11,770 nucleotides of DNA from BB31 sp964582525 (GCA_964582525.1 CAZOSP010000104.1:1-11770); one strand, 5' to 3'; numbered from the stretch's first letter, positions 1-6,786 are shown. Numbers and translations are program-made. The notes: a model not told the origin generated them from the sequence alone.

Positions 1-21
1 CTTTCAGCCGCCAAACACTCT

Positions 22-56
22 AACCCACCCGTCTTTAAGCGGGTGGTTGTTTAGTT
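22..56 (+). terminator. Probable intrinsic terminator of a gene left of the window
   Basis: CCACCCG (25-31) pairs with CGGGTGG (40-46) around an 8-nt loop. A T-rich run (TTGTTTAGTTTTT) follows directly on the plus strand. This is the classic rho-independent layout and would end a plus-strand transcript entering from outside the window. Apart from the hairpin at 143-168, I see no gene in 57-183. Confidence 0.5.
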
Positions 57-142
57 TTTAAGCTCGGCTTGATTGAATCAGCATGAAACGAAACCCGTAT
101 GCAATGAACAACGTGAATTGCATCAATCGCGTCAATTTCAAT

Positions 143-168
143 GATGCGGTTCACAAGTTCACCGCATC
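143..168. repeat. 8-bp inverted repeat downstream of the DUF805 gene
   Basis: GATGCGGT (143-150) and ACCGCATC (161-168) are perfect complements around a 10-nt spacer. The hairpin starts about 15 bp past the DUF805 stop codon. No T-tract follows on the minus strand, so it may slow or protect the 3' end of that mRNA but is not a convincing intrinsic terminator. A short outer complement (AATCGC near 125, GCGATT near 181) could lengthen it. Confidence 0.35.
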
Positions 169-183
169 TTGCGGGTTAGGCGA

Positions 184-555
184 TTATGCTGTTGCCTCTT
201 TGGGATTCGAGCCAAACTGATTTTGACCTGGTTTGCTATCCAGCACCATGAATACCAATAATACGATGGCACCAATTAGCGGAACCAAAATAATAAGTAG
301 CCACCAACCACTACGGTCAGTATCGTGAAGCCGTCGAATAGTTACAGCAATGCTGGGAATTAAAACTGCCAGCGTATAAATACCACTTAAAAGCCCCATT
401 CCCACCTCAGGGCTAAAACTTCCAGTAACACCATCAATAACCCCTAAAATAATAGTGGCTATGATATTAAACAAGAAAAAATACCAATATTCTTTTCTTC
501 TTGCTCTTCCACTAAAGACAGCATACTTTTTTAAGACTTCAATATACCAATTCAC
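184..555 (-). CDS. DUF805 family inner-membrane protein
   Basis: This encodes a 123-residue membrane protein of the DUF805 family (YhaH-like). These proteins sit in the cytoplasmic membrane and have no settled biochemical role. The N-terminal amphipathic stretch (FSGRARRKEYWYF, about 14-26) and the internal RRLHDTDRSGWW motif (about 74-85) are family hallmarks. Three hydrophobic segments are visible, at about 24-44, 52-72 and 84-105. The length is normal for the family. The start is GTG (555-553), not ATG. It is supported by a strong ribosome binding site, AAGGAG, 7 nt upstream. The gene lies downstream of the lipoprotein gene in the same direction but is separated by 140 bp containing a large hairpin, so it may have its own promoter. 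The family call is sure; the function is unknown. Confidence 0.9.
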   Translation of the reverse strand: MNWYIEVLKKYAVFSGRARRKEYWYFFLFNIIATIILGVIDGVTGSFSPEVGMGLLSGIYTLAVLIPSIAVTIRRLHDTDRSGWWLLIILVPLIGAIVLLVFMVLDSKPGQNQFGSNPKEATA

Positions 556-630
556 TTTGTTTCTCCTTCATTATTGTTGCCTCATGATTTGGATAGACTC
601 ACAGCCGAGGCTTTGCTGCCGCCTAATGTT

Positions 631-677
631 TCTCGTTTTCTCGTTACCAAGTTGAACTTGCTAACGAGAAAACGAGA
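631..677. repeat. Long hairpin (16-bp perfect stem) between two genes
   Basis: TCTCGTTTTCTCGTTA (631-646) is perfectly complementary to 662-677. Inside the 15-nt loop a further CAAGT/ACTTG pair can extend the stem. Each arm is itself a near direct repeat of an 8-mer (TCTCGTTT, TCTCGTTA). It lies 18 bp after the lipoprotein stop and 75 bp before the DUF805 start. On the minus strand no T-run follows the stem, so it is not a textbook rho-independent terminator. Its position suggests attenuation, mRNA 3'-end protection or a small palindromic insertion. Confidence 0.6.
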
Positions 678-694
678 GAAAAAACAATCAATTA

Positions 695-1096
695 TTATCT
701 TGGCGAAAACCACCACTTACCATCCACTTGTACTAAATTGACGGTATGCCAACCAGGGTTATGGTTTGGATTAGTGGCAAATTGCGCTTTAACCGTCGCT
801 TTACTACCTTCAATTTTGACCTCCATAGGCATTTCTTCAGGCAGCTTGACGGGAACATCGCCTCTAGCAGCTTTCATTTCCTTAGTTGATTCCTTAAATG
901 AAAGTCGCCGGCGCATATCAGGCGCAAGTAGGGAATAAGTTGCTTTATAATCAAGTGCATTAATGCTAGTTAAATAGAGTTTTGCCACCGCTTTTGGATC
1001 GGTTTGATCGACACCACTATTTGAGCAGCTTAGTAGCAACACAATAGGCAAAAATAGCGAAAATTTGAACAGCATAAAAGGTTTCAATAAAATCAT
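695..1096 (-). CDS. Small lipoprotein, DUF4878/NTF2-like
   Basis: This encodes a 133-residue predicted lipoprotein. The N-terminus is a signal sequence with a lipobox (LLSC, Cys24), so the mature protein should be lipid-anchored in the envelope. The mature part opens with DPKAVAKLYLTSINALDYKATYSLL and ends with VNLVQVDGKWWFSPR. This is the pattern of the DUF4878 / NTF2-like fold: an N-terminal helix pair followed by a beta-sheet ending in a 'dGkWk' strand. A longer open frame reaches back to 1234. The ATG at 1096 is preferred because an AAGGA-type ribosome binding site precedes it, the signal peptide begins there, and a longer protein would overlap the upstream gene. The gene starts 19 bp after the DUF4124 gene and is probably co-transcribed with it. 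The ligand, if any, is unknown. Confidence 0.8.
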   Translation of the reverse strand: MILLKPFMLFKFSLFLPIVLLLSCSNSGVDQTDPKAVAKLYLTSINALDYKATYSLLAPDMRRRLSFKESTKEMKAARGDVPVKLPEEMPMEVKIEGSKATVKAQFATNPNHNPGWHTVNLVQVDGKWWFSPR

Positions 1097-1115
1097 TTTA
1101 TATTCCTTTGCATGA

Positions 1116-1883
1116 TTACCAAAATAGTTTAGGAAATGGCATTTTAGCGAGTTTCCACAAAGGCACACCCAGAGGAGCAGCGTAGCCTGCGGCTGTTTTG
1201 TGCGTTTTAAAGTACACATCCGTATGCCCATCACAGATGTCCGCTAAAGTATCCATACTAAGGTTGACTACATGTGGTGAAGACTGAAAATAGCCTGTGC
1301 TAGAACCCTTTCCCAGCGTCGTGCCTGCACTTAAACGACAAGCAAATTGTGTAAGTGCTTCATCGGCATATAGGTTTACATCATTAAAGACTACCAATAG
1401 CTTGGAATGTCCCATAGTCATGAACATATTACTGTTAGGCACTTTGGATATGCAGGTAAAATGGTGAGGAGGTTTATCATCCACGAAAGAGTCCCAACGG
1501 TAGCTTACAACCCCCTTATCCGTCAGACAGAAGAGTTTATCAGGTCCATCAAAACCGCCTGCTAACACTTTCTCACCTTTTTTAACCCGTACTGAAGTCT
1601 TGTCAGAGCTGTCTTCTAAAGTGTAATCCTCTTCAAACACCACTTGGCAATAATCTTCAGGATTAAAGGGGGGCGGTTCAGGTGGTGCGTCTGCTAATGC
1701 AATGGTTTCTGATTGACTATCGACTTGACAGGGTATCTCAGAAAAACTCAAATTGCCGTCAGCATCGGTACATTTATACACTTCTGCCAACACGGGGTTT
1801 TGGTAAAGCGCGACACTCAGTCCTAAATAGAAGGCGGTTTGTGACGCTTTACGTAAAAAATAAATAGGATTTACAGCTTTCAT
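1116..1883 (-). CDS. Secreted DUF4124-domain protein
   Basis: This encodes a 255-residue protein with a long N-terminal signal peptide; a likely cleavage site follows VLA at residue 33. Directly after it comes a DUF4124 domain: EVYKCTDADGNLSFSEIPC (34-52), with the typical two cysteines and aromatic/Gly spacing. This domain is common in gammaproteobacterial periplasmic proteins and its function is not defined. The remaining ~200 residues contain further cysteines, probably disulfide-bonded in the periplasm, and match no family I recognise. ATG at 1883 has an AGGGG element 11 nt upstream, a rather long spacing. The gene is first of an apparent two-gene unit with the lipoprotein gene, which suggests a shared envelope role. 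The upstream DNA beyond about 1955 is a group II intron remnant on the other strand. Confidence 0.82.
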   Translation of the reverse strand: MKAVNPIYFLRKASQTAFYLGLSVALYQNPVLAEVYKCTDADGNLSFSEIPCQVDSQSETIALADAPPEPPPFNPEDYCQVVFEEDYTLEDSSDKTSVRVKKGEKVLAGGFDGPDKLFCLTDKGVVSYRWDSFVDDKPPHHFTCISKVPNSNMFMTMGHSKLLVVFNDVNLYADEALTQFACRLSAGTTLGKGSSTGYFQSSPHVVNLSMDTLADICDGHTDVYFKTHKTAAGYAAPLGVPLWKLAKMPFPKLFW

Positions 1884-1954
1884 CCGATGTTTTCCCCTAT
1901 AAAAAATAAGGTAAAAGTCCTAGCATTTGTCAGATGTTAACGTAGCAGATGTGG

Positions 1955-2220
1955 TTGCTCAAGCGTAAACACGCGAGGCGAGAGTACCGGTGCAGGCACA
2001 GGGGCGGATTAGCGCGTAGTAGTGATGAAGTTTCTGTCATGGAAATGGAGCGAAGGGGCTAACATGTCCAAAATAAGCTGAGAGTCAATCAGAAATGAGA
2101 GGAACTGTTAGTTTACGCAAACTGGGTACTTTGCAAGGGACATGAAGAGCCGATCGATACGAGAGTCTCACGTCCGGTTCTGTGAGAGGCTGAGGGGGAA
2201 GTTCCCTCGGCCTACTCGAC
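1955..2220 (+). mobile_element. Group II intron remnant lacking its reverse transcriptase
   Basis: The right end shows unmistakable group II intron domains V and VI, ending in CCTACTCGAC at 2220, the usual 3' end of chloroplast-like bacterial introns. To the left, about 1980-2050 resembles the 5' coding part of such intron ORFs: one frame reads RSSDEVSVMEMERRG (about 2010-2054) and then hits a stop. The roughly 1.5-kb reverse transcriptase/maturase normally found between these parts is absent; only about 90 bp separates them. The intron therefore appears internally deleted and cannot move by itself. The left boundary is uncertain (somewhere in 1950-1985), because the 5' GUGYG-type end is not clear. 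Exact class and boundary need a covariance-model search. Confidence 0.75.
2147..2220 (+). ncRNA. Group II intron domains V and VI
   Basis: Domain V is the 34-nt element 2147-2180, opening GAGCCG with the catalytic AGC and closing CGGTTC, with a GAGA tetraloop and the CG bulge. The left arm is damaged: positions 2153-2158 (ATCGAT) should pair with the TCTCA and TC segments but give several mismatches. Domain VI is intact: GGCTGAGGG (2188-2196) pairs fully with CCCTCGGCC (2204-2212) if one G-U is allowed, and the bulged branch-point A is at 2214. The intron ends in AC at 2220. Confidence 0.8.
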
Positions 2221-2334
2221 CATGAGGTTCGCGGGCAGTCATTGATTCATCGTGGCGGGCTGTTTGAAAATATTATTCCCAATATAATTCGCGCAACTCA
2301 AGTAAAAACCGCAAGTTTAACCAAAATTACCTAG
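2221..2334 (+). pseudogene. Possible 3' exon: C-terminal coding fragment after the intron
   Basis: Directly after the intron's 3' end, a frame starting at 2221 stays open for 37 codons to a TAG at 2332-2334. It encodes HEVRGQSLIHRGG, followed by a hydrophobic-then-basic tail ending SLTKIT. This reads like a real protein C-terminus and would be the 3' exon of the gene into which the intron inserted. No matching 5' exon is visible, because the DNA left of the intron is the promoter region of the opposing DUF4124 gene. I do not recognise the protein. The stretch 2335-2435 shows nothing I can assign. Confidence 0.25.
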
Positions 2335-2435
2335 AACAAAATCAGGATCAAACATCGCCTGGATTTTCGTCACTCCAGATACTGTCGCAGGGAGCGTGGG
2401 AACAAGAGAAGCCTTTCCTACCCTTATAGAGAACC

Positions 2436-3179
2436 TCAGTGAATAAACCGTATCGTTTCGATCTCCGCTTTTACCGTCTCATCGCCCGGCTCTGTGTGTT
2501 CAATACGCACCGGTAAATAATGCAGCTCAGGTGCGCACCACAGTACGCTAAAGCGTTTCTCATTTTGCGGGTCCTGGCGGGTAAATTTAAGCGTGTTCAA
2601 CTGACCTAACGGGGTATCTAAGCGCTCTTCGCCGTTGAACTGAATTTCATACACGCTAACTTTCTCATCGTGCGCAATCATGTAGCGGCGGTTGCTAGGT
2701 TGAGGATTTTGCAACAACTCCCACGTCAAAGCGAGTTGCGATAACAACATGTCCAAGGTGCCAGTTTGTAGTTTTAATTCCCAAGTTTCTGCATTTTTGC
2801 GGCTATGCGCGGTCTTATTTTGCCAATCAAAACGCACTTCACGTCGCTTTTGACGTTTGCCCTGATGCAGAAATTCATAGTGCAGGGGCTGCAAAATCCC
2901 ATCAGCAAACCGCCAACGGCTGCTTTCAGTGATTTTGTCATCCCGCACCCAAGACAACAGCCCGATGGTTTCTGCATGAGTATGAAACAAATATTCATTA
3001 GCCGCAGTTTTTTCCAGTATGCGGCGTGCTTGTGCAAACGGCAAACCTAGCGCACTGAGCTGATAAGTTGCTTCAAATAAAGGCAATTCAGGCGCGGCTT
3101 GCGCGGTCTCCGTTTGGCTAGTCGCCATGACGCATAAAGGTAAACTGCAAAAGAGTAAACATATTATTGAGTGACGCAT
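2436..3179 (-). CDS. DUF3108 domain-containing periplasmic protein
   Basis: This encodes a 247-residue exported protein. It has a signal peptide (MRHSIICLLFCSLPLCVMA, about 1-19) and then a DUF3108 domain over nearly the whole mature chain. Family features seen are the opening LPLFEATYQLSALGLPFAQA, the AETIGLLSWVRDDKITESSRWRF segment and a late LWCAPELHYLPVRIEHTE block. The DUF3108 family is a periplasmic beta-rich protein widespread in proteobacteria; its function is undefined, though it resembles lipid- or lipoprotein-handling folds. The open frame extends upstream to 3320. ATG at 3179 is chosen because the signal peptide begins there and GAGGT lies 6 nt upstream. The gene stands alone: the DNA on both sides is decayed or mobile. 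Confidence 0.88.
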   Translation of the reverse strand: MRHSIICLLFCSLPLCVMATSQTETAQAAPELPLFEATYQLSALGLPFAQARRILEKTAANEYLFHTHAETIGLLSWVRDDKITESSRWRFADGILQPLHYEFLHQGKRQKRREVRFDWQNKTAHSRKNAETWELKLQTGTLDMLLSQLALTWELLQNPQPSNRRYMIAHDEKVSVYEIQFNGEERLDTPLGQLNTLKFTRQDPQNEKRFSVLWCAPELHYLPVRIEHTEPGDETVKAEIETIRFIH

Positions 3180-3654
3180 TGATACCTCGTTTTCTGCTGA
3201 ATTTATACTCATAAGTAGGCAAGGTAACCGTTCAGACCCCCACCCCGAAATAGGAGCAGGCGGCAGCGGCAGCGCATTCCACCCGCCCGCCCTTCCCAAA
3301 TCACCCGCCCCAAATAGCACCAGAGAGACGCACCACGCCAGCCGCAGGCATCAATCACCGAATGAAGACATTGATTGATAATCGCGATGCCCAGCCCAGC
3401 CACAGCAGCAGAAAAACCCCAATGCGCCGGCGCGACATGCGCATCCGCATGTTCAAAAAAACCACAAAGCACATCAAAGCCCCCCCTCAAACGCCATTCG
3501 GTCAGTTCCATACCGTCGAACAGAACTTCCGACGGTTCACCGAGCGCAGCCGCACGGGGTCGAATGACCGCAATCGCAGCAAGTAACCTAGTATCAATGC
3601 AAGGTATAAGGTAACGCGGATGCCCGGCTTGTCAGGTACGCCGTATTCAATGTC
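3180..3654. other. Gene-poor stretch without a convincing ORF
   Basis: Several overlapping frames of 75-110 codons exist on both strands, but none has a clear ribosome binding site, start or recognisable domain. The most protein-like is a minus-strand frame of about 150 codons, stopping at 3209, that passes through ALGEPSEVLFDGMELTEWRL (about 3490-3550) and continues hydrophobic. A second minus frame reads VTLDIEYGVPDKPGIRVTLY (about 3590-3650). They may be pieces of one frameshifted gene. The 3240-3320 part is strongly C-rich on the plus strand. I leave it unassigned. Confidence 0.35.
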
Positions 3655-3990
3655 TAGCGTTACGCGGGTTTTTTGGGGGTTTGGGCTTGGCGACTTTGTC
3701 AGACTCGGTAGCCGTTTTCTGGGTACTTGACTCGTCGCTGTCATCCTTATCATCGGGAGGCGGCGGAATCGGTGTATCGTCCTTCTCTTCTTCATCCTTG
3801 TATTTTCCGCAGCGGATGAAACCACAGCGGTTGATTGCCAGACGGTACGGAGCTGTTGAGCCGTTCCTGCGCTTCTTTAAGGTCGCTAAGCACGGTGGCA
3901 CAGCCGCTTAACGTTCTCTTCATCCAGAGAGTGGATGTAGTTTTCGTCAAGTTGTTGGAGGCTGTGGGGGGGGTGAGTATCATGGTGCAT
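3655..3990 (-). pseudogene. Frameshifted N-terminal fragment resembling an IS66-type transposase (DUF6444)
   Basis: Read on the minus strand from ATG 3990, the pieces are HSLQQLDENYIHSLDEENVKRL (frame 1), then ATVLSDLKEAQERLNSS (frame 2), then DEEEKDDTPIPPPPDDKDD and KVAKPKPPKNPR (frame 3). In this order they match the N-terminal pattern of IS66-family transposases with a DUF6444 region: a helix ending in 'LKEARERLNQN', an acidic/proline-rich linker, and a basic 'KPGKQPG'-like run. At least two frameshifts, near 3898 and between about 3805 and 3870, break it. The catalytic DDE domain that should follow is absent. No terminal inverted repeats were found. DNA from 3991 to 4174 shows no gene. 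The family call rests on recall of the pattern, not on a search. Confidence 0.4.
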
Positions 3991-4174
3991 ACTTTGCCAG
4001 AAGTGCGGGGTGTTATGCAAGAGCTTTTGTGGGGGCTGAACGGTTACTTGAAGACCTGTCAGGTTTGCGGAAGGCAATTTAATTATCTGAAAATCTATAA
4101 GTCGCACTTTATTGGATAGCCTCCGGCTAATCTGCTAGAGTATCGCCACTCTTTTCCAACCGTTCTGCCGAGCC

Positions 4175-5800
4175 ATGCTTATGTCCCAAGTACAATTTAA
4201 TGCCTATTGCGCGCTGGTTTGCGAATGCCAGCACCCCGCCAGTTGGGTGCAACACCGTTTGCACCATTTAGACGCACAACTCACCACGCATCAGACAAGC
4301 TGTTTACCAGTCCTGCGTGATGTCACCCACAGCTTCAAGCTACCCGCGCAAAGTGCCGAAAGCTTTTATAGCCTATTTCAGCAACTCTGTCTCAACGGAC
4401 AAGCCAGCCACTTACTACAATGGCAACAAAGCCAAGCCAATCTTTGCACCTACGATGTCTGCTGGCAATGCGGCGCGACCCTGCTGCATCAACTGCGGCA
4501 TCTATTGTCCGCACATGATTACATCTGGTGTCAGCAACACTGGGAAGCCGCCTTACAGTGTTTGTATTATCACAACTACATTCACGCCATAGAACAAGAC
4601 AGCCCGGAACTCACGCGCAATATTTTTATAGAATTAAAAAACACCGTACTAGATATTGCCGAACCCGGACAGCAAGCACTAGACCTAGACGAGCTAGAAC
4701 TCGGCGTTCTGCAATGGCTACAAGAATGGGCAGACAGTCGCGGCGGCACACGCCTAAGCCTAGAACTAGAACTGCTCCACTCATTTGTGCATGAACTGGT
4801 ACTACCCTATCCCGCCTCGCAACGATTATGGGAATTACTCCTGCTCAAACTTGACCGCCTATTCATCCAATACTGCGACGATCCGCTGGTCAATCATTTC
4901 AGCGAAAGTTTTGAAATCCTCATCGCCGCTGTTCAACGCTTTAGTTTTATCCGCGATTTTTACCTAAAAACCGAAGACCTCTACAACGCCATTGACCCCC
5001 GTCTGATGCCCTACTTATGCCTGCAACTGCTCCTGCAAGCACGTCCCGAAGCGCGTTTGTCGCAACGCTGGCAACGCCAATTCAGCCTCAACTCATGGAA
5101 AACCCTACTCGACAAACACAGCCTAGACACACTCAAACAAACCCACGAACAAGCCATGTCAATCTTGCGCCAGCACTGGGAACGCGCACAACTTGACTGG
5201 TTCAGCAGTGCCAGCGAAACCCTCCAAGCCTGCCTGCAAGTCCCCAGTCAAAGCCAAGCCCTGTCCGCACAAATCCCCGACAGCCTACACAGCATCCGTG
5301 AACCGCTGCAAGGACTGCTCTACGATATATGCCTAAGCCTTGCTCTCAATCCGCAACCCAGCAACGCCCGCGCCCTGCTACGTTACCGTCTCAGCCTACT
5401 CTACGCGCCACAGCCCAACAATCCCATCTGGCAAGGCGCAACTTGGGACAGCAGCCTCAGTGCTTGGGGGCAAAGCCTAGACAACAACATCCACAGCCTG
5501 CTACGCGCCCTGCCAAACATGCTGCACGACAATCTGCAACTGCGTTTAGACTGGGCGGGCGACTTTAGCAATTTCGATCCCGACGTGCCAGACGGCATAG
5601 AGATTCCCGACTGGGCAATGTTCCTAGAGAACTGGGCATCCCTGCATTGCCTCTTTGAACCCTTCCAAGCGCAAGCCGAACTCAAAGCCCTATTCGTGCG
5701 TGATTACCTGCCACATGGCGAAAGTGTAAACGCCGAAGTATTGCAGCAAGTCGCAGAGGATTTGTTAGAATTTGTCTATCCCGACTCTGAAGCTAATTGA
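4175..5800 (+). CDS. Uncharacterised 541-residue protein
   Basis: This is a long, uninterrupted plus-strand gene encoding a protein I do not recognise. It is rich in Leu, Gln, Trp and His and looks almost wholly alpha-helical and soluble, with no signal peptide and no transmembrane segment. The N-terminal 100 residues hold two cysteine clusters: C12-x3-C16-x-C18 and C91-x4-C96-x2-C99, with nearby histidines. These could bind metal, but their spacing is not a known zinc motif. The C-terminus is acidic. ATG 4175 is taken as start; a second in-frame ATG at 4181 is equally possible, and neither has a strong ribosome binding site. The gene converges with the RAYT gene, and a REP hairpin starts 7 bp after its stop. 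Start of transcription is probably in 4108-4174. Codon choice and the open frame make a real gene nearly certain. Confidence 0.8.
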   Translation: MLMSQVQFNAYCALVCECQHPASWVQHRLHHLDAQLTTHQTSCLPVLRDVTHSFKLPAQSAESFYSLFQQLCLNGQASHLLQWQQSQANLCTYDVCWQCGATLLHQLRHLLSAHDYIWCQQHWEAALQCLYYHNYIHAIEQDSPELTRNIFIELKNTVLDIAEPGQQALDLDELELGVLQWLQEWADSRGGTRLSLELELLHSFVHELVLPYPASQRLWELLLLKLDRLFIQYCDDPLVNHFSESFEILIAAVQRFSFIRDFYLKTEDLYNAIDPRLMPYLCLQLLLQARPEARLSQRWQRQFSLNSWKTLLDKHSLDTLKQTHEQAMSILRQHWERAQLDWFSSASETLQACLQVPSQSQALSAQIPDSLHSIREPLQGLLYDICLSLALNPQPSNARALLRYRLSLLYAPQPNNPIWQGATWDSSLSAWGQSLDNNIHSLLRALPNMLHDNLQLRLDWAGDFSNFDPDVPDGIEIPDWAMFLENWASLHCLFEPFQAQAELKALFVRDYLPHGESVNAEVLQQVAEDLLEFVYPDSEAN

Positions 5801-5806
5801 TAACAA

Positions 5807-5857
5807 GTTGGCTTGGCGGATACGGCGCAAACAGACGCGCCTTAATCTGCCCTACAT
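5807..5857. repeat. REP hairpin between convergent genes (copy A)
   Basis: The core hairpin is 5815-5851: outer arms GGCGGAT and ATCTGCC (one mismatch), inner arms GGCGC and GCGCC, loop AAACAGAC. The same sequence recurs at 6696-6732 and 6975-7011, where the outer arm is the perfect ATCCGCC. It lies between the stops of the 541-residue gene and the RAYT gene, so it may act as a two-way transcription stop or mRNA stabiliser. Confidence 0.85.
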
Positions 5858-5871
5858 CTGAGCCACACCCC

Positions 5872-6381
5872 TTATTCACTCCCATCAAAATCTCGCGGTT
5901 GTTGCCAATTTCCCCAATCAGGCGAATACCAACCCAAATTGGCGTATTTCTGGAATGAACTGTATTTCCACTCATTCGCCGATGTGACATAGCCATGTTT
6001 AACCGGATTGAAATGAATATAATGCAAATGGTTTTCCCAATCGCCATCATCCCTGATTAAATGCTCCCAGAAGCGTTTTTGCCAAACCTGTTTTTCCGCC
6101 CGTTGATTCACCGGCGCATCAATTCCCAGCGAAAAATACCGTTTCAGCAAATGCCAGCGGCAGGAAAAATCGTCGTCATCATCCGGTAATTGCCACAGAC
6201 AATGCAGATGTTCCGGCAAAATCACCACCGCATCCAGCGCAAACGGCTTTTTATCCATCGCATAGCGAAACGCTGCCCGCAAACGCTCGATATTATCAAG
6301 CAACAAAGGCTTGCGCCGCCAAGTCACCAGAGTGAAAAAATACCGAGCGCCTTTTTCATAAACCCGACGGTAATTGCTCAT
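5872..6381 (-). CDS. REP-associated tyrosine transposase (RAYT, Y1/HUH family)
   Basis: This encodes a 169-residue single-domain HUH/Y1 nuclease of the RAYT branch (IS200/IS605 relatives). These enzymes cut single-stranded REP DNA next to a GTAG tetranucleotide. The metal-binding HUH pair is H58-L-H60 in ILPEHLHCLW. The catalytic tyrosine is Y121 in HYIHFNPVKHGYV, the usual RAYT signature. The conserved WQKRFWEHLIRDDGDW block (100-115) and WKYSSFQKY (138-146) are present. No residue expected for activity is missing. The start at 6381 is chosen over a codon 27 nt upstream because GGAG stands 6 nt before it. The gene is framed by REP hairpins on both sides, all preceded by or complementary to GTAG, so they are its likely substrates. 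RAYTs are normally single-copy and domesticated rather than self-transposing. Confidence 0.93.
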   Translation of the reverse strand: MSNYRRVYEKGARYFFTLVTWRRKPLLLDNIERLRAAFRYAMDKKPFALDAVVILPEHLHCLWQLPDDDDDFSCRWHLLKRYFSLGIDAPVNQRAEKQVWQKRFWEHLIRDDGDWENHLHYIHFNPVKHGYVTSANEWKYSSFQKYANLGWYSPDWGNWQQPRDFDGSE

Positions 6382-6416
6382 TGTTGCTCCATGATAATGG
6401 TATGACACCGTTTAAT

Positions 6417-6489
6417 GTAGGACGGATTTAGTAGGACGGATTTAGTAGGACGGATTTATGTAGGGCGGATTTATGTAGGGCGGATTTAT
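6417..6489 (+). repeat. Ladder of five half-REP units
   Basis: There are five head-to-tail units: GTAGGACGGATTTA at 6417 and 6431, a 15-nt version of it at 6445, then GTAGGGCGGATTTAT at 6460 and 6475. Each carries the GTAG foot and the left arm of a REP but no right arm, so none can fold alone. The next unit, at 6490, is the first complete REP. The ladder begins 36 bp upstream of the RAYT start codon and may include its promoter region. Confidence 0.9.
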
Positions 6490-6520
6490 GTAGGGCGGAT
6501 TAAGCGAAGCGTATCCGCCA
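6490..6520 (+). repeat. Complete REP element 1
   Basis: A GTAG foot is followed by a hairpin: GGCGGAT (6494-6500) pairs with ATCCGCC (6513-6519) around TAAGCGAAGCGT. The same 31-nt element recurs at 6590 and 6869. The GTAG before the stem is the tetranucleotide that RAYT enzymes recognise in characterised systems. Confidence 0.9.
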
Positions 6521-6541
6521 CACCCCACCCCGCCCCACGCC

Positions 6542-6568
6542 ACCAAACCCACCAAACCCACCAAACCC
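6542..6568 (+). repeat. Three perfect 9-bp tandem repeats
   Basis: ACCAAACCC occurs three times in a row between REP elements 1 and 2. It lies in a C-rich purine-poor spacer (about 6520-6570) with no coding potential. It looks like simple slippage. Confidence 0.85.
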
Positions 6569-6574
6569 ATTAAC

Positions 6575-6620
6575 GTAGGGCGGATTTACGTAGGGCGGAT
6601 TAAGCGAAGCGTATCCGCCA
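6575..6620 (+). repeat. Half-REP plus complete REP element 2
   Basis: A half unit (GTAGGGCGGATTTAC, 6575-6589) is followed by a full REP at 6590-6620, identical to element 1. This REP opens the long duplicated block described next. Confidence 0.88.
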
Positions 6621-6786
6621 CACCCCGCCACCCCGCCAAACCCCGCTCGTGATGCCGAGAATCGGCGGATACGGCTTGGCGGATACGGTTGGCTTGGCGG
6701 ATACGGCGCAAACAGACGCGCCTTAATCCGCCCTACATCTTTCCACTTCCTCCAAGAAAAACCGCGCCCGTTCTGCGCAGGTCAAT
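6590..6786. repeat. Long duplicated block, copy 1
   Basis: This block of about 197 bp is matched by 6869-7065 at a constant offset of 279 bp, with only about two base differences seen (AG/GA near 6754). It contains a full REP, a C-rich spacer, three GGCGGATACGG half-REPs (6664, 6678, 6696), the inverted REP hairpin 6696-6732, and the last ~60 bp of a WD40-gene coding end. The near identity points to recent duplication or gene conversion. Confidence 0.88.
6696..6732. repeat. Inverted REP hairpin, copy B
   Basis: Outer arms GGCGGAT / ATCCGCC and inner arms GGCGC / GCGCC are both perfect, around AAACAGAC. Read on the minus strand it starts with TGTAG, the same foot as the direct REPs, so it forms the opposite half of a BIME with element 2. 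It contains the stop codon of the orphan WD40-gene tail (6723-6725). Confidence 0.85.

Noticed and set aside
143..629. GTTAGGC (175-181) and GCCTAAT (622-628) flanking the DUF805 gene, considered as integron attC ends
   Set aside because: The hairpins nearby do not place the paired core sites at both ends with the required complementary arms, so no real attC can be built.
695..1234. Longer 179-residue form of the lipoprotein
   Set aside because: The extra N-terminus overlaps the upstream gene and lacks a ribosome binding site, while the internal ATG at 1096 has both a ribosome binding site and a lipoprotein signal.
4112..4141. TTGGAT and TAGAGT spaced by 18 bp before the 541-residue gene, considered as a promoter
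   Set aside because: Each box matches the consensus at only four of six bases, which is too weak to report as a feature.
6417..6620. Regularly spaced short repeats considered as a CRISPR array
   Set aside because: Units are 14-15 bp with no unique spacers between them and share the GTAG/REP arm, so they are half-REPs.
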